NCBI GenBank assembly: GCA_038043245.1
Contig: JBBTCH010000002.1
Coordinates: 124,001 to 188,000, forward strand
DNA length: 64,000 nucleotides
Source of the DNA: JACPFV01 sp038043245
Lineage (GTDB): Bacteria; Pseudomonadota; Gammaproteobacteria; Nevskiales; Nevskiaceae
Direction of reading: 5' to 3'
Shown: piece after piece, positions 57,080 through 64,000 of the stretch
Numbering within the stretch: the first letter of the stretch is position 1
Layout: every line of letters starts with the position of its first letter
Made by a program: the position numbers and the translations under genes
Notes under the pieces: generated by a model
What the model saw: the letters and a program-made list of their open reading frames with translations, nothing else
The model's database searches: none
Told to the model about the DNA's origin: nothing

Positions 57080-58567
57080 ATGAACGGCAACGGCGGGTCC
57101 CACACAGCACGCTATCGCTATGCCGCGGTGCAGCGCATCACCGGCCTGCTGCTGATGCTGTTCTCGCTGACCAACCTGCCGCCGCTGGTCGTCAACGCGA
57201 TTTATGGCGAAAGCGTGATCCGGCCGTTCCTGATGGGTCTGTGGATCACCCTGTTCACCGGTGCGCTGATCTGGTGGCCGGTGCGCCACAGTCGCGCCGA
57301 ACTGAAGATCCGCGACGGCTTCCTGGTCACCGTGCTGTTCTGGGTGGTGCTCGGCGTGTTTGGCGCGATTCCGTTCCACTTCGCCGATCAGGCCTGGCAC
57401 AGCTTCACCGACGCCATCTTTGAATCGGTGTCCGGCCTCACCACCACCGGCGCCACCACCGTCGCCAGCGGCCTCGACACCCTGCCGCATGCACTGAACT
57501 TCTATCGTGTGCAGCTGCATTGGTTCGGCGGTGTCGGCATCATCGTGCTGGCGGTCGCCATCCTGCCGATGCTCGGTGTCGGCGGCATGCAGCTGTACAA
57601 AGCCGAGACGCCCGGCCCGATGAAGGAATCCAAACTGACGCCGCGCATCGCCAGCACCGCGCGCGCGCTGTGGGCGATTTATGTCGCACTCACCGCCGCC
57701 TGCGCGCTGACCTATTGGTGGCTGGGCATGAACTTCTTCGACGCGCTCTGCCATGCCATGTCCACCCTTTCCACGGGCGGTTTTTCCACCCGCGACGCCA
57801 GCATCGGGTATTTCAATAATTTCTGGCTGGAAGTCGCAGTGATGGTGTTCATGGTGGTGGGCGCCACCAATTTCGCCCTGCATTTCCTCGCTTGGCGTGA
57901 GCGCAGCCTGTGGGTTTACCTGCGCGACGCCGAGTACAAGACCATGCTCGGCATCATTGCGCTGTTCGGCGCCTTGGTTTGCCTGCCGCTGTATTACACC
58001 GGCACCTATGCCACCCTGGGCGAATCGGTACGCAAGGGCCTGTTCCAGTTGATCGCCTACGGCACCAACTCCGGCTTCGCCACCGCCGACCCCACGCCGT
58101 GGCCGATGTATGTGCCCTTGCTGATCGTGCTGTCGGGCTTCATGGTCGCCAGCTCCGGCTCCACCGGCGGCGGCGTCAAGGTCATCCGCCTGATGCTGTT
58201 CGTGCGTCAGGCCCTGCGCGAACTGAAGCGGCTGGTGCATCCGAGCGCAGAGCTCACCATCAAGGTGGATGGCAAGACCGTGTCCAACGACGTGGTCTAT
58301 GCGGTCTCGGGATTCTTCTCGGTCTACATCGGCATGACCGTGCTGCTGACTTTCGTCATGATGACCACCGGTCTCGATCCGGTCACCGCGTTTTCGGCGG
58401 TTGCGGCGGCGATCAACAACATGGGCCCCGGCCTCGGTTCGATCAACGCCAGCGTCGCCATCGTCAGTGACTTCGGCAAATGGGTGATGATTTTCGCCAT
58501 GCTGCTCGGTCGCCTGGAAATCTTCACGCTCCTCATCGTTTTCACGCCGGGGTTTTGGCGACGTTGA
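57080..58567 (+). CDS. trkH: Trk potassium uptake channel subunit TrkH
   Basis: Inner-membrane K+-translocating subunit, 495 residues, with four membrane-pore-membrane repeats. The pore loops can be read as SGLTTTGATT, STLSTGGFSTRD, GTNSGFATAD and NNMGPGLGSI, each with the central selectivity glycine. Hydrophobic helices fill the rest. It forms an operon with trkA and works with it under low turgor or K+ limitation. Confidence 0.96.
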   Translation: MNGNGGSHTARYRYAAVQRITGLLLMLFSLTNLPPLVVNAIYGESVIRPFLMGLWITLFTGALIWWPVRHSRAELKIRDGFLVTVLFWVVLGVFGAIPFHFADQAWHSFTDAIFESVSGLTTTGATTVASGLDTLPHALNFYRVQLHWFGGVGIIVLAVAILPMLGVGGMQLYKAETPGPMKESKLTPRIASTARALWAIYVALTAACALTYWWLGMNFFDALCHAMSTLSTGGFSTRDASIGYFNNFWLEVAVMVFMVVGATNFALHFLAWRERSLWVYLRDAEYKTMLGIIALFGALVCLPLYYTGTYATLGESVRKGLFQLIAYGTNSGFATADPTPWPMYVPLLIVLSGFMVASSGSTGGGVKVIRLMLFVRQALRELKRLVHPSAELTIKVDGKTVSNDVVYAVSGFFSVYIGMTVLLTFVMMTTGLDPVTAFSAVAAAINNMGPGLGSINASVAIVSDFGKWVMIFAMLLGRLEIFTLLIVFTPGFWRR

Positions 58568-58694
58568 AGTAAAGTGGCGCCATGCCCCGCGCCTCCACCA
58601 CCTTTGGCGGACCCTCCAAGCACCGTGCGTCGGCGCGCCTCGCTCACTCCCGCACCCACGCTCGCGGGCTAAAGCCCGCTCACGGCGCCGTGTC
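58568..58694. other. Spacer with hairpin between trkH and thrB
   Basis: 127 bp. It contains a perfect GCGGGC-TAAA-GCCCGC hairpin (58664-58679) without a T-run, so it is not a standard terminator. No gene or threonine-rich leader peptide was found. Confidence 0.4.
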
Positions 58695-59633
58695 GTGAGC
58701 GTTTTCACCAAGGTCAGCCACGCCGAGCTCACTGAGTTCCTGCGCCAATATCCGCTGCAGGCGCTGATCGGCTTCCAGGGCATCGGCGAAGGCGTCGAGA
58801 ACACCAATTATTTCGTCGACACCGCCGACGGCCGCTGGGTGATGACGCTGTTCGAGCGTCTCAACTATGACGATCTGCCGTATTTCCTCGGCTTGATGGA
58901 GCATCTGGCCGCGCGTGAGATTCCCTGTCCTTCGCCGCTACGTTCGAAGACCGGGCAGGCACTGCTCTCGCTCAATGGCAAGCCGGCCGCGCTGGTCAAG
59001 CGTCTGGTCGGTCAGAGCGTGCTGTTTCCGACGGCCACGCAATGCGCCGCCGTCGGCCGGCTGCTGGCGCAGCTGCACCTCGCCGGTCGCGCGTATGCGG
59101 GCCGCTGCGGGAATTCGCGCGGCGCGGAGTGGCGCCGGGCGACCGCGGAAAAATTGCTGGCGGCGACCGATGCTGAAAACGCGTCGTTGATCCGCGACGA
59201 GCTCGCCGCACAGACGCCATTGAATCTGTCCACGTTGCCGCAAGGCGTGATCCACGCCGACCTGTTCAAGGACAACGTGCTGTTCGTCGAAGAACGGCTG
59301 TCGGGCGTGATCGATTTCTACTACGCCTGCAACGACGCGCTGCTCTACGATCTTGCCGTCACCCTCAACGACTGGTGCTTCGACGTGCGCGGGCGTTACG
59401 ACAGCGCGCGCGGCAGCGCCCTGCTTGCCGCCTACACCTCGTTACGCACGCCGACTGCGGAAGAACAGGCGGCGTGGCCGCTGACGCTGCGCGCCGCGGC
59501 GCTGCGGTTTTTCCTGTCGCGTCTGCACGACTGGACGTTCCCGCGCGAAGGCGACGTGGTGCACATCAAGGATCCGGCGGAATACCGGCGCATTCTCGAA
59601 CACCATCGCCAGCGGCCAGCGCCGGCGCTCTGA
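58695..59633 (+). CDS. thrB: Homoserine kinase (ThrB2/APH type)
   Basis: Phosphorylates homoserine for threonine synthesis. The 312-residue protein belongs to the aminoglycoside-phosphotransferase-like homoserine kinases found in Pseudomonas and relatives, not the GHMP ThrB of E. coli. Signatures: MSVFTKVSHAELTEFL, GIGEGVENTNYFVDT, WVMTLFERL, the catalytic loop VIHADLFKDNVLF and GVIDFYYACNDALLYD. The start is GTG at 58695. No thrA or thrC is nearby; in many genomes of this group the gene also stands alone. Confidence 0.93.
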   Translation: MSVFTKVSHAELTEFLRQYPLQALIGFQGIGEGVENTNYFVDTADGRWVMTLFERLNYDDLPYFLGLMEHLAAREIPCPSPLRSKTGQALLSLNGKPAALVKRLVGQSVLFPTATQCAAVGRLLAQLHLAGRAYAGRCGNSRGAEWRRATAEKLLAATDAENASLIRDELAAQTPLNLSTLPQGVIHADLFKDNVLFVEERLSGVIDFYYACNDALLYDLAVTLNDWCFDVRGRYDSARGSALLAAYTSLRTPTAEEQAAWPLTLRAAALRFFLSRLHDWTFPREGDVVHIKDPAEYRRILEHHRQRPAPAL

Positions 59634-59634
59634 G

Positions 59635-59865
59635 CTACTGGGCGGGCTCGGCGGCAGCATCGAGCGTCTGCTGACGCTGATCCGCAGTGTTCAAGGCGCC
59701 ATCCACCTTGTTGGCGATCGCAGCGCCCGAATAACCGATGTTTTCAGTGGCGCGGATGTTGCGCGTCTCCTCGCGCCCTTGCTGCGACGTGGCTTCCGGT
59801 TCCGGTTCGCGGCTGCACGCCGCCAAGCCCCACAGAAGACAGGACATCAGGATGGCGATCCGCAT
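59635..59865 (-). CDS. Small predicted lipoprotein
   Basis: A 76-residue lipoprotein with lipobox GLAAC (cysteine about 16) and a short hydrophilic mature part rich in Glu, Gln and Ala, ending in NTADQRQQTLDAAAEPAQ. Starting at the ATG at 59863-59865, preceded by GGAG, gives a normal lipoprotein signal; a longer upstream frame does not. It is convergent with thrB (one base between the stops) and divergent from the MFS gene. No family is recognised. Confidence 0.65.
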   Translation of the reverse strand: MRIAILMSCLLWGLAACSREPEPEATSQQGREETRNIRATENIGYSGAAIANKVDGALNTADQRQQTLDAAAEPAQ

Positions 59866-59933
59866 GGCGACTCCGGCACGATCTCGCGGCCAGTGTAACG
59901 CTAGAATCCGCCGCAAAAGAACGCCGGGGGACC

Positions 59934-61232
59934 ATGTTCAATTTCACGCGCTACCAGTGGACGGTGCTGTTCGCCGCCTGGCTCGGCTGGGGTTTCGATG
60001 TGTTCGACGGCCTGCTGTTCAACTATGTCGCACCCAACTGCGTGCCGACCCTGCTGGGACTTGAGATCGGCTCGCCCGAGGCGAAAATCGCGACGCTGAA
60101 ATGGACCGGCATCCTCACCTCGGTGCTGCTGCTGGGCTGGGCCGCCGGCGGCGTGATTTTCGGCTATGTCTGCGACCGCATCGGCCGCACGCGCACGCTG
60201 TTGCTGACGATGCTGATCTATGCCTGCGGCACCGCCGCCTGCGCATTCGCAACGAATATCGAGATGCTGCTGCTGTTCCGCATCATCACCTCGCTCGGCA
60301 TCGGCGGCGAGTGGGCCGCGGGCGCGGCGATGGTGGCGGAGACCGTGCCCGAGGATAAACGCGTCGAGGCCGGCGCCTTGCTCTACACCTCGGCGCCGAT
60401 GGGTCTGTTCCTCGCCACGTTCGTCGATCACCAGATCTCCGGCGTCTGGTTCAAGTCGGTGCCGGAAGAATCCTGGCGCTATGTCTTCCTGTTCGGCCTG
60501 CTGCCCGCGGTGGTGGCGTTCGTGATCCGCATGTTCATCAAGGAACCGGAGCGCTGGCAGAAAGTCGCGGCGCAAGCCAGGCCGCGCATCACCGAACTGT
60601 TTTCGCCAGAGTTCCGCCGCTACACCCTGTCCGGATTCCTGATGGCGCTGGTGGCGCTGCTCGGCTGGTGGAGCTGCAATGCCTTCATCCCGGTGGTGTC
60701 GTCGGGTCTTGCGCGCACCGCCGCCGAAGCCCAGGGCCTCGACAAGACCGCGACGCTGGCGCTGGTGCAGCAATGGAAAACGCTGGCGACCACGTTCTTC
60801 AACCTCGGCGGCCTGATTGGCACGCTGCTGACGATTCCGGCGGCGATCTATCTGGGCCGCAAGAAGATGTTCGCGATCTACTTCGCGGTGTCGTCCGCCG
60901 CCATCCTGCTGACCTTCGGCGTCGACTGGGCGCCGCAGATCCGGCTGTATTTCTACTTCCTCATCGGTCTGTCGGTGTTCGGCGTGTTCGGCAGCTTTAC
61001 CTATTACCTGCCCGAGCTGTTCCCGACCCGGCTGCGCGGCACCGGCGCCGGCTTTTGCTACAACATCGGTCGCGTCATCGCCGCCGCCGGGCCGTTTCTG
61101 GTCGGCTACATCGCCACCCAGGGCGCCAACACCGCCGTCAGTGTGTTGTTCTATGTCGGCTTCATCCCGCTGCTCGGCATCCTGTTCATGCCCTGGGTGA
61201 TTGAAACCAAGGGCCGTGCGCTGGCAGATTAG
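59934..61232 (+). CDS. MFS transporter
   Basis: Inner-membrane secondary transporter of 432 residues with about 12 hydrophobic segments. The N-terminal WLGWGFDVFDGLLF carries the acidic residues seen in the sialate/aromatic-acid proton symporter branch, and the loop 2-3 signature GYVCDRIGRTRTLL is present. YYLPELFPTRLRGTGAGFCYNIGR near residue 360 marks the C-half. GGGGGA precedes the ATG. It is followed four bases later by a DM13 lipoprotein gene. The substrate cannot be assigned from sequence. Confidence 0.85.
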   Translation: MFNFTRYQWTVLFAAWLGWGFDVFDGLLFNYVAPNCVPTLLGLEIGSPEAKIATLKWTGILTSVLLLGWAAGGVIFGYVCDRIGRTRTLLLTMLIYACGTAACAFATNIEMLLLFRIITSLGIGGEWAAGAAMVAETVPEDKRVEAGALLYTSAPMGLFLATFVDHQISGVWFKSVPEESWRYVFLFGLLPAVVAFVIRMFIKEPERWQKVAAQARPRITELFSPEFRRYTLSGFLMALVALLGWWSCNAFIPVVSSGLARTAAEAQGLDKTATLALVQQWKTLATTFFNLGGLIGTLLTIPAAIYLGRKKMFAIYFAVSSAAILLTFGVDWAPQIRLYFYFLIGLSVFGVFGSFTYYLPELFPTRLRGTGAGFCYNIGRVIAAAGPFLVGYIATQGANTAVSVLFYVGFIPLLGILFMPWVIETKGRALAD

Positions 61233-61236
61233 CGAC

Positions 61237-61749
61237 ATGAATCTCCGCACTCTGCTGCCGGCCCTGCTGCTGGCGGCCTGCACTCCACCGGACCCGGCGC
61301 CGGTGGTGACACCAACCCCGCCCGCCGCCGGCGCGCCGGTAGCGAGCGTTGATGCGCCCGCCACCCATCCCGATTACGTGGTGGACGAACCGCTGCCGCC
61401 TTTCGACGAAGGCGGCGGACGACCACGGCTGGTGGCGCAATCCGCCATCAGCTCCGGCGGGAGCATGGTTTTGTATGAGGCGGGCGACGGCACGCGGCTG
61501 CTGCGCTTTGAGGATTTGAACGTGAACGCGGCACCGGAGCTCGAAGTGGTCCTCACAAAATCCGCGACGCCGACCGCAGCCGACTTCGCCGACGCCATCC
61601 GCGTGGGCGCACTCAAGGGCGTGCGCGGCAACCAGAATTATCTGGTCAGCAGCAAGGTCGCGCTCGCGGCGCGGCAAGCGGTGGCGGTGATTTCGCGCCA
61701 GCAGGGCACGGTCATTGCGTTCGCACCGCTGACCGCCCCGAAAAAATAA
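61237..61749 (+). CDS. DM13-domain lipoprotein
   Basis: A 170-residue lipoprotein (lipobox LLAAC, cysteine about 14), a Pro/Ala/Thr-rich spacer, then a DM13 domain from about residue 75 to 165: GGSMVLYEAGDGTRLLRFED, NAAPELEVVLTKS, LKGVRGNQNYLVS. DM13 domains are thought to act in redox or electron-transfer chemistry, sometimes through a conserved cysteine that is not obvious here. The ATG at 61237 is chosen because it starts the signal peptide; an upstream frame overlaps the MFS gene. Probably cotranscribed with the transporter. Confidence 0.78.
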   Translation: MNLRTLLPALLLAACTPPDPAPVVTPTPPAAGAPVASVDAPATHPDYVVDEPLPPFDEGGGRPRLVAQSAISSGGSMVLYEAGDGTRLLRFEDLNVNAAPELEVVLTKSATPTAADFADAIRVGALKGVRGNQNYLVSSKVALAARQAVAVISRQQGTVIAFAPLTAPKK

Positions 61750-61768
61750 GCTGCGGTCGGCCTCAACA

Positions 61769-62353
61769 ATGTCTCGGAATGGCCCTGAAGGGGCGAGCGA
61801 TTCTCCGCTGAAATTACAGCCTGCGTGCCGCGCCCTGGCGGCCGGCGGCATCGTCGCTTATCCCACCGAAGCGGTGTGGGGGTTCGGCTGTGACCCGCGC
61901 AACGAGGCCGCCGTCCAGAAACTGCTGGCGCTGAAAAAACGTGACTGGCGGAAAGGCCTGATCCTGATCGCCGCGGATTTCTCGCAGTTGCAGCCGTATG
62001 TGCGCACCGTCGCGGATGCGTTGCTGCGCAAGGCGCTCGCCACATGGCCGGGGCCGCACACCTGGCTGTTTCCTGCGGCGGATTCCGCGCCGGCGCTGGT
62101 CACCGGCGGGCGTCCCACGATTGCGGTGCGCGTCACTGCGCATCCGCTCGCCGCCGCATTGTGTCGCGCGGCGGGTGGCGCGCTGGTTTCGACCAGCGCC
62201 AACCGTTCCGGCGAACCGCCGGCGCTGACTGCACTGCGCGTGCGCCAGCGCTTTGGCGCGGCGCTGGGCGCGGTCGTGTCCGGCCCGCTGGGCGGACTGA
62301 AATCGCCAACGTCCATCCGCGATCTCGTCAGCGGCGCCGAAGTGCGCGCCTGA
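61769..62353 (+). CDS. tsaC: L-threonylcarbamoyladenylate synthase TsaC
   Basis: Makes threonylcarbamoyl-AMP for the t6A modification of tRNAs decoding ANN codons. The 194-residue protein fits the short TsaC (YrdC) form. It shows GGIVAYPTEAVWGFGCDP, KKRDWRKGLILIA (nucleotide/threonine-binding Lys and Arg), WPGPHTWLFPA, the VRVTAHPLAAALC stretch and STSANRSGEPP. Upstream genes are not related by function. In many gammaproteobacteria tsaC lies by dprA or hemF; here it is near hemF. Confidence 0.94.
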   Translation: MSRNGPEGASDSPLKLQPACRALAAGGIVAYPTEAVWGFGCDPRNEAAVQKLLALKKRDWRKGLILIAADFSQLQPYVRTVADALLRKALATWPGPHTWLFPAADSAPALVTGGRPTIAVRVTAHPLAAALCRAAGGALVSTSANRSGEPPALTALRVRQRFGAALGAVVSGPLGGLKSPTSIRDLVSGAEVRA

Positions 62354-62379
62354 GCGCCCGGTTGCGCCATACTGCTGCC

Positions 62380-62775
62380 ATGAAAATCGCCACGGCATGG
62401 AATGCCAACGAAGCGCAGGCGGCGACCGCCGCGGGCGCCGAATCCATCGTCCGCCGCAATCTGCGGATCGAAGGCACGCTGAGGTTCACCGGCAGCCTGA
62501 CGATTGAAGGCGAAATCCAAGGCTCCATCATCAGTGAGCCCGCGAGCGTGAGCCGGCTGACGCTGACCGAATCCGGCGTCATCGAAGGATCCGTGGACGT
62601 GGCGTCGGCCCTCATCAGCGGCCACGTCAAGGGCAACGTGCATTCCTCGCAACACCTGACGCTGACCGCCAAGGCGGTGATCCGCGGCGACGTCAAATAC
62701 CGCGAACTCGAGATCGCCCAGGGCGCGGTCGTTGATGGCCAGTTGATTTTCGAGGGAGAATCGCGGGGCGCTTAG
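62380..62775 (+). CDS. Bactofilin-family cytoskeletal protein
   Basis: A 131-residue protein with the bactofilin (DUF583) right-handed beta-helix pattern: IVRRNLRIEGTLRFTGSLTI, GEIQGSIISE, GVIEGSVDVASALISGHV, KGNVHSSQHLTLTAKAVIRG and DVKYRELEIAQGAVVDGQLI. Bactofilins polymerise without nucleotide into filaments that position wall enzymes. No transmembrane segment is present. It sits between tsaC and hemF, eight bases before the hemF start, so it may be cotranscribed with them. Confidence 0.87.
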   Translation: MKIATAWNANEAQAATAAGAESIVRRNLRIEGTLRFTGSLTIEGEIQGSIISEPASVSRLTLTESGVIEGSVDVASALISGHVKGNVHSSQHLTLTAKAVIRGDVKYRELEIAQGAVVDGQLIFEGESRGA

Positions 62776-62782
62776 AGCCCCC

Positions 62783-63664
62783 GTGAACCGACCCGACCTT
62801 CCTGCTGTAGAGCTTTACCTGCGCGACCTGCAGTCGCGTCTGTGTGCCGCGCTTGAAACCGAAGATGGCGGCGCGGAATTCATTTCCGACGTGTGGACGC
62901 GCGAACACGGCGGTGGCGGGGACACCCGCATCCTCACCGACGGCGATCTGTTCGAGCGCGCCGGTGTCGGTTTCTCGCTGGTGCACGGCGATCAGCTGCC
63001 CCCCGCCGCCAGCAAACTGCGTCCCGAACTCGCCGGACGCGCCTGGCGCGCGATGGGCGTATCGGTGGTGCTGCACCCCCTGAATCCGTTCGTGCCCACG
63101 GCTCATCTCAACGTGCGTTTCTTCAGCGCCGGCCCGGTCTGGTGGTTCGGCGGCGGTTTTGACCTGACGCCGTACTACGGGTTTGACGATGACGCGCGCC
63201 ACTGGCATGCCACGGCGAAAACCGCCGCAGGCGCGCATTACCTGCAGCTGAAGAAACAGTGCGACGATTATTTCTACCTGCCGCACCGCAACGAACCCCG
63301 CGGCATCGGCGGATTGTTTTTCGACGACTGGAGCGACGGCGGATTCGACGCCAGCTTTTCACTGACGAAAAACGTCGGCGATCATTTCATCAAGGCCTAC
63401 CTGCCCATCGCACAGCGGCGCAAAACCATGGCTTATGGCGACCGTGAGCGCGACTGGCAGCTCTACCGGCGCGGACGCTATGTCGAGTTCAATCTGGTGC
63501 ACGACCGCGGCACCTTGTTCGGCCTGCAATCCGGCGGCCGCACCGAATCGATCCTGATGTCACTGCCGCCGCAAGCAAGCTGGCGCTACGACTTCAAGCC
63601 GCAACCGGGATCGAAAGAAGCCGAGCTCTACGAAAAATTCCTGAAACCGGGGGATTGGACATGA
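62783..63664 (+). CDS. hemF: Coproporphyrinogen III oxidase, aerobic
   Basis: Oxygen-dependent step of heme synthesis: two oxidative decarboxylations of coproporphyrinogen III to protoporphyrinogen IX. The 293-residue product shows FERAGVGFSLVHGD, GVSVVLHPLNPFVPTAHLN, WWFGGGFDLTPYYGF, LPHRNEPRGIGGLFFDDW and RRGRYVEFNLVHDRGTLFGL, all hallmarks of HemF. The start is GTG. Its stop overlaps the ATG of the following regulator (ATGA). Confidence 0.96.
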   Translation: MNRPDLPAVELYLRDLQSRLCAALETEDGGAEFISDVWTREHGGGGDTRILTDGDLFERAGVGFSLVHGDQLPPAASKLRPELAGRAWRAMGVSVVLHPLNPFVPTAHLNVRFFSAGPVWWFGGGFDLTPYYGFDDDARHWHATAKTAAGAHYLQLKKQCDDYFYLPHRNEPRGIGGLFFDDWSDGGFDASFSLTKNVGDHFIKAYLPIAQRRKTMAYGDRERDWQLYRRGRYVEFNLVHDRGTLFGLQSGGRTESILMSLPPQASWRYDFKPQPGSKEAELYEKFLKPGDWT

Positions 63665-64000
63665 CCCTGACCGAACTGCGCTATCTGGTGAACCTGGACC
63701 AGGAACGGCATTTCGGCCGCGCCGCCGAACGCTCCTTCGTGTCGCAGCCGACGCTGTCGCTGGCGCTGAAGAAACTCGAAGACGAACTCGGCGTGTTGCT
63801 GTTCGAGCGGCTGCGCAACGAAGCACGGCCGACGCTGACCGGCCAGCGCATCATCGCGCAGGCGCGCAGGGTGCTGGCTGAGGCGCAGGTCGTGAAAGAA
63901 CTGGCGCGCGAGGGCAAGGACGAACTCGCCGAACCGCTGCGGCTGGGCGCGATCTACACTGTCGGCCCGTACCTGCTGCCGCGCCTGGTGCCGAAGCTGC
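63661..64000 (+). CDS. oxyR: OxyR-like LysR-family regulator, 5' part
   Basis: The first 113 codons of a LysR-type activator; the gene runs off the right edge. The winged helix-turn-helix reads MTLTELRYLVNLDQERHFG, RAAERSFVSQPTLSLALKKL, EDELGVLLFERL, and the linker to the effector domain LGAIYTVGPYLLPRLVPKL resembles OxyR. The redox cysteines lie beyond the window, so peroxide sensing cannot be confirmed. The ATGA overlap with hemF implies cotranslation. Confidence 0.82.
   Translation, partial: MTLTELRYLVNLDQERHFGRAAERSFVSQPTLSLALKKLEDELGVLLFERLRNEARPTLTGQRIIAQARRVLAEAQVVKELAREGKDELAEPLRLGAIYTVGPYLLPRLVPKL

Noticed and set aside
55409..58807. Two long minus-strand frames antisense to trkA and trkH
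   Set aside because: They cover highly conserved plus-strand genes and lack a plausible start, domain or ribosome-binding site.

Overview
This is a GC-rich window from a gammaproteobacterium. The conserved blocks smg-dprA-LysM gene/def-fmt and trkA-trkH, together with rhlE, cytochrome c4, ppk1/ppx, tsaC, hemF and an OxyR-like regulator, support that class. The overall style resembles Nevskiales or Xanthomonadales, but that narrower placement is inference. No rRNA, tRNA, CRISPR array or insertion sequence is visible.

Layout. 1-6,600: 5' part of typA, purT (apparent CTG start), an outer-membrane protein gene, pyruvate kinase, a glycerophosphodiester phosphodiesterase, two paralogous lipoproteins and a glutathione transferase. 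6,600-12,600: ppk1, a DUF4197 protein, ppx, cytochrome c4 and a TIGR04219-like outer-membrane protein. 12,600-23,300: a 700-residue lipoprotein of unknown function, topA, rhlE, a hairpin-rich repeat cluster with an AT-richer PDZ lipoprotein, then smg, dprA and a LysM lipoprotein. 23,300-24,700: def-fmt. 24,717-55,190: two giant minus-strand genes that make up nearly half of the window. 55,700-64,000: trkA-trkH, a homoserine kinase, a small lipoprotein, an MFS transporter, a DM13 lipoprotein, tsaC, a bactofilin, hemF and the start of an oxyR-like gene.

The most unusual content is the giant pair. The first gene (7,311 aa) and second gene (2,809 aa) lie head to tail, 108 bp apart, in what is probably one transcription unit. 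Both begin with lipoprotein signals. Between them they carry four ceramidase-like modules, four alpha/beta-hydrolase modules, three CehA-like PHP metallohydrolase modules and one PI-PLC-X-like module. These alternate with Ig-like, Calx-beta and thrombospondin-type-3 repeats and with cysteine-pair linkers. They look like cell-surface chains of lipid, ester or amide hydrolases. The pair occupies the place between fmt and trkA where rsmB usually lies, and a duplicated scrap of the trkA start sits at one edge of the block.

The window encodes at least nine predicted lipoproteins, so envelope function dominates the accessory content. The remaining genes are housekeeping: K+ uptake, polyphosphate turnover, heme and threonine synthesis, tRNA modification, DNA topology and formyl-methionine handling.
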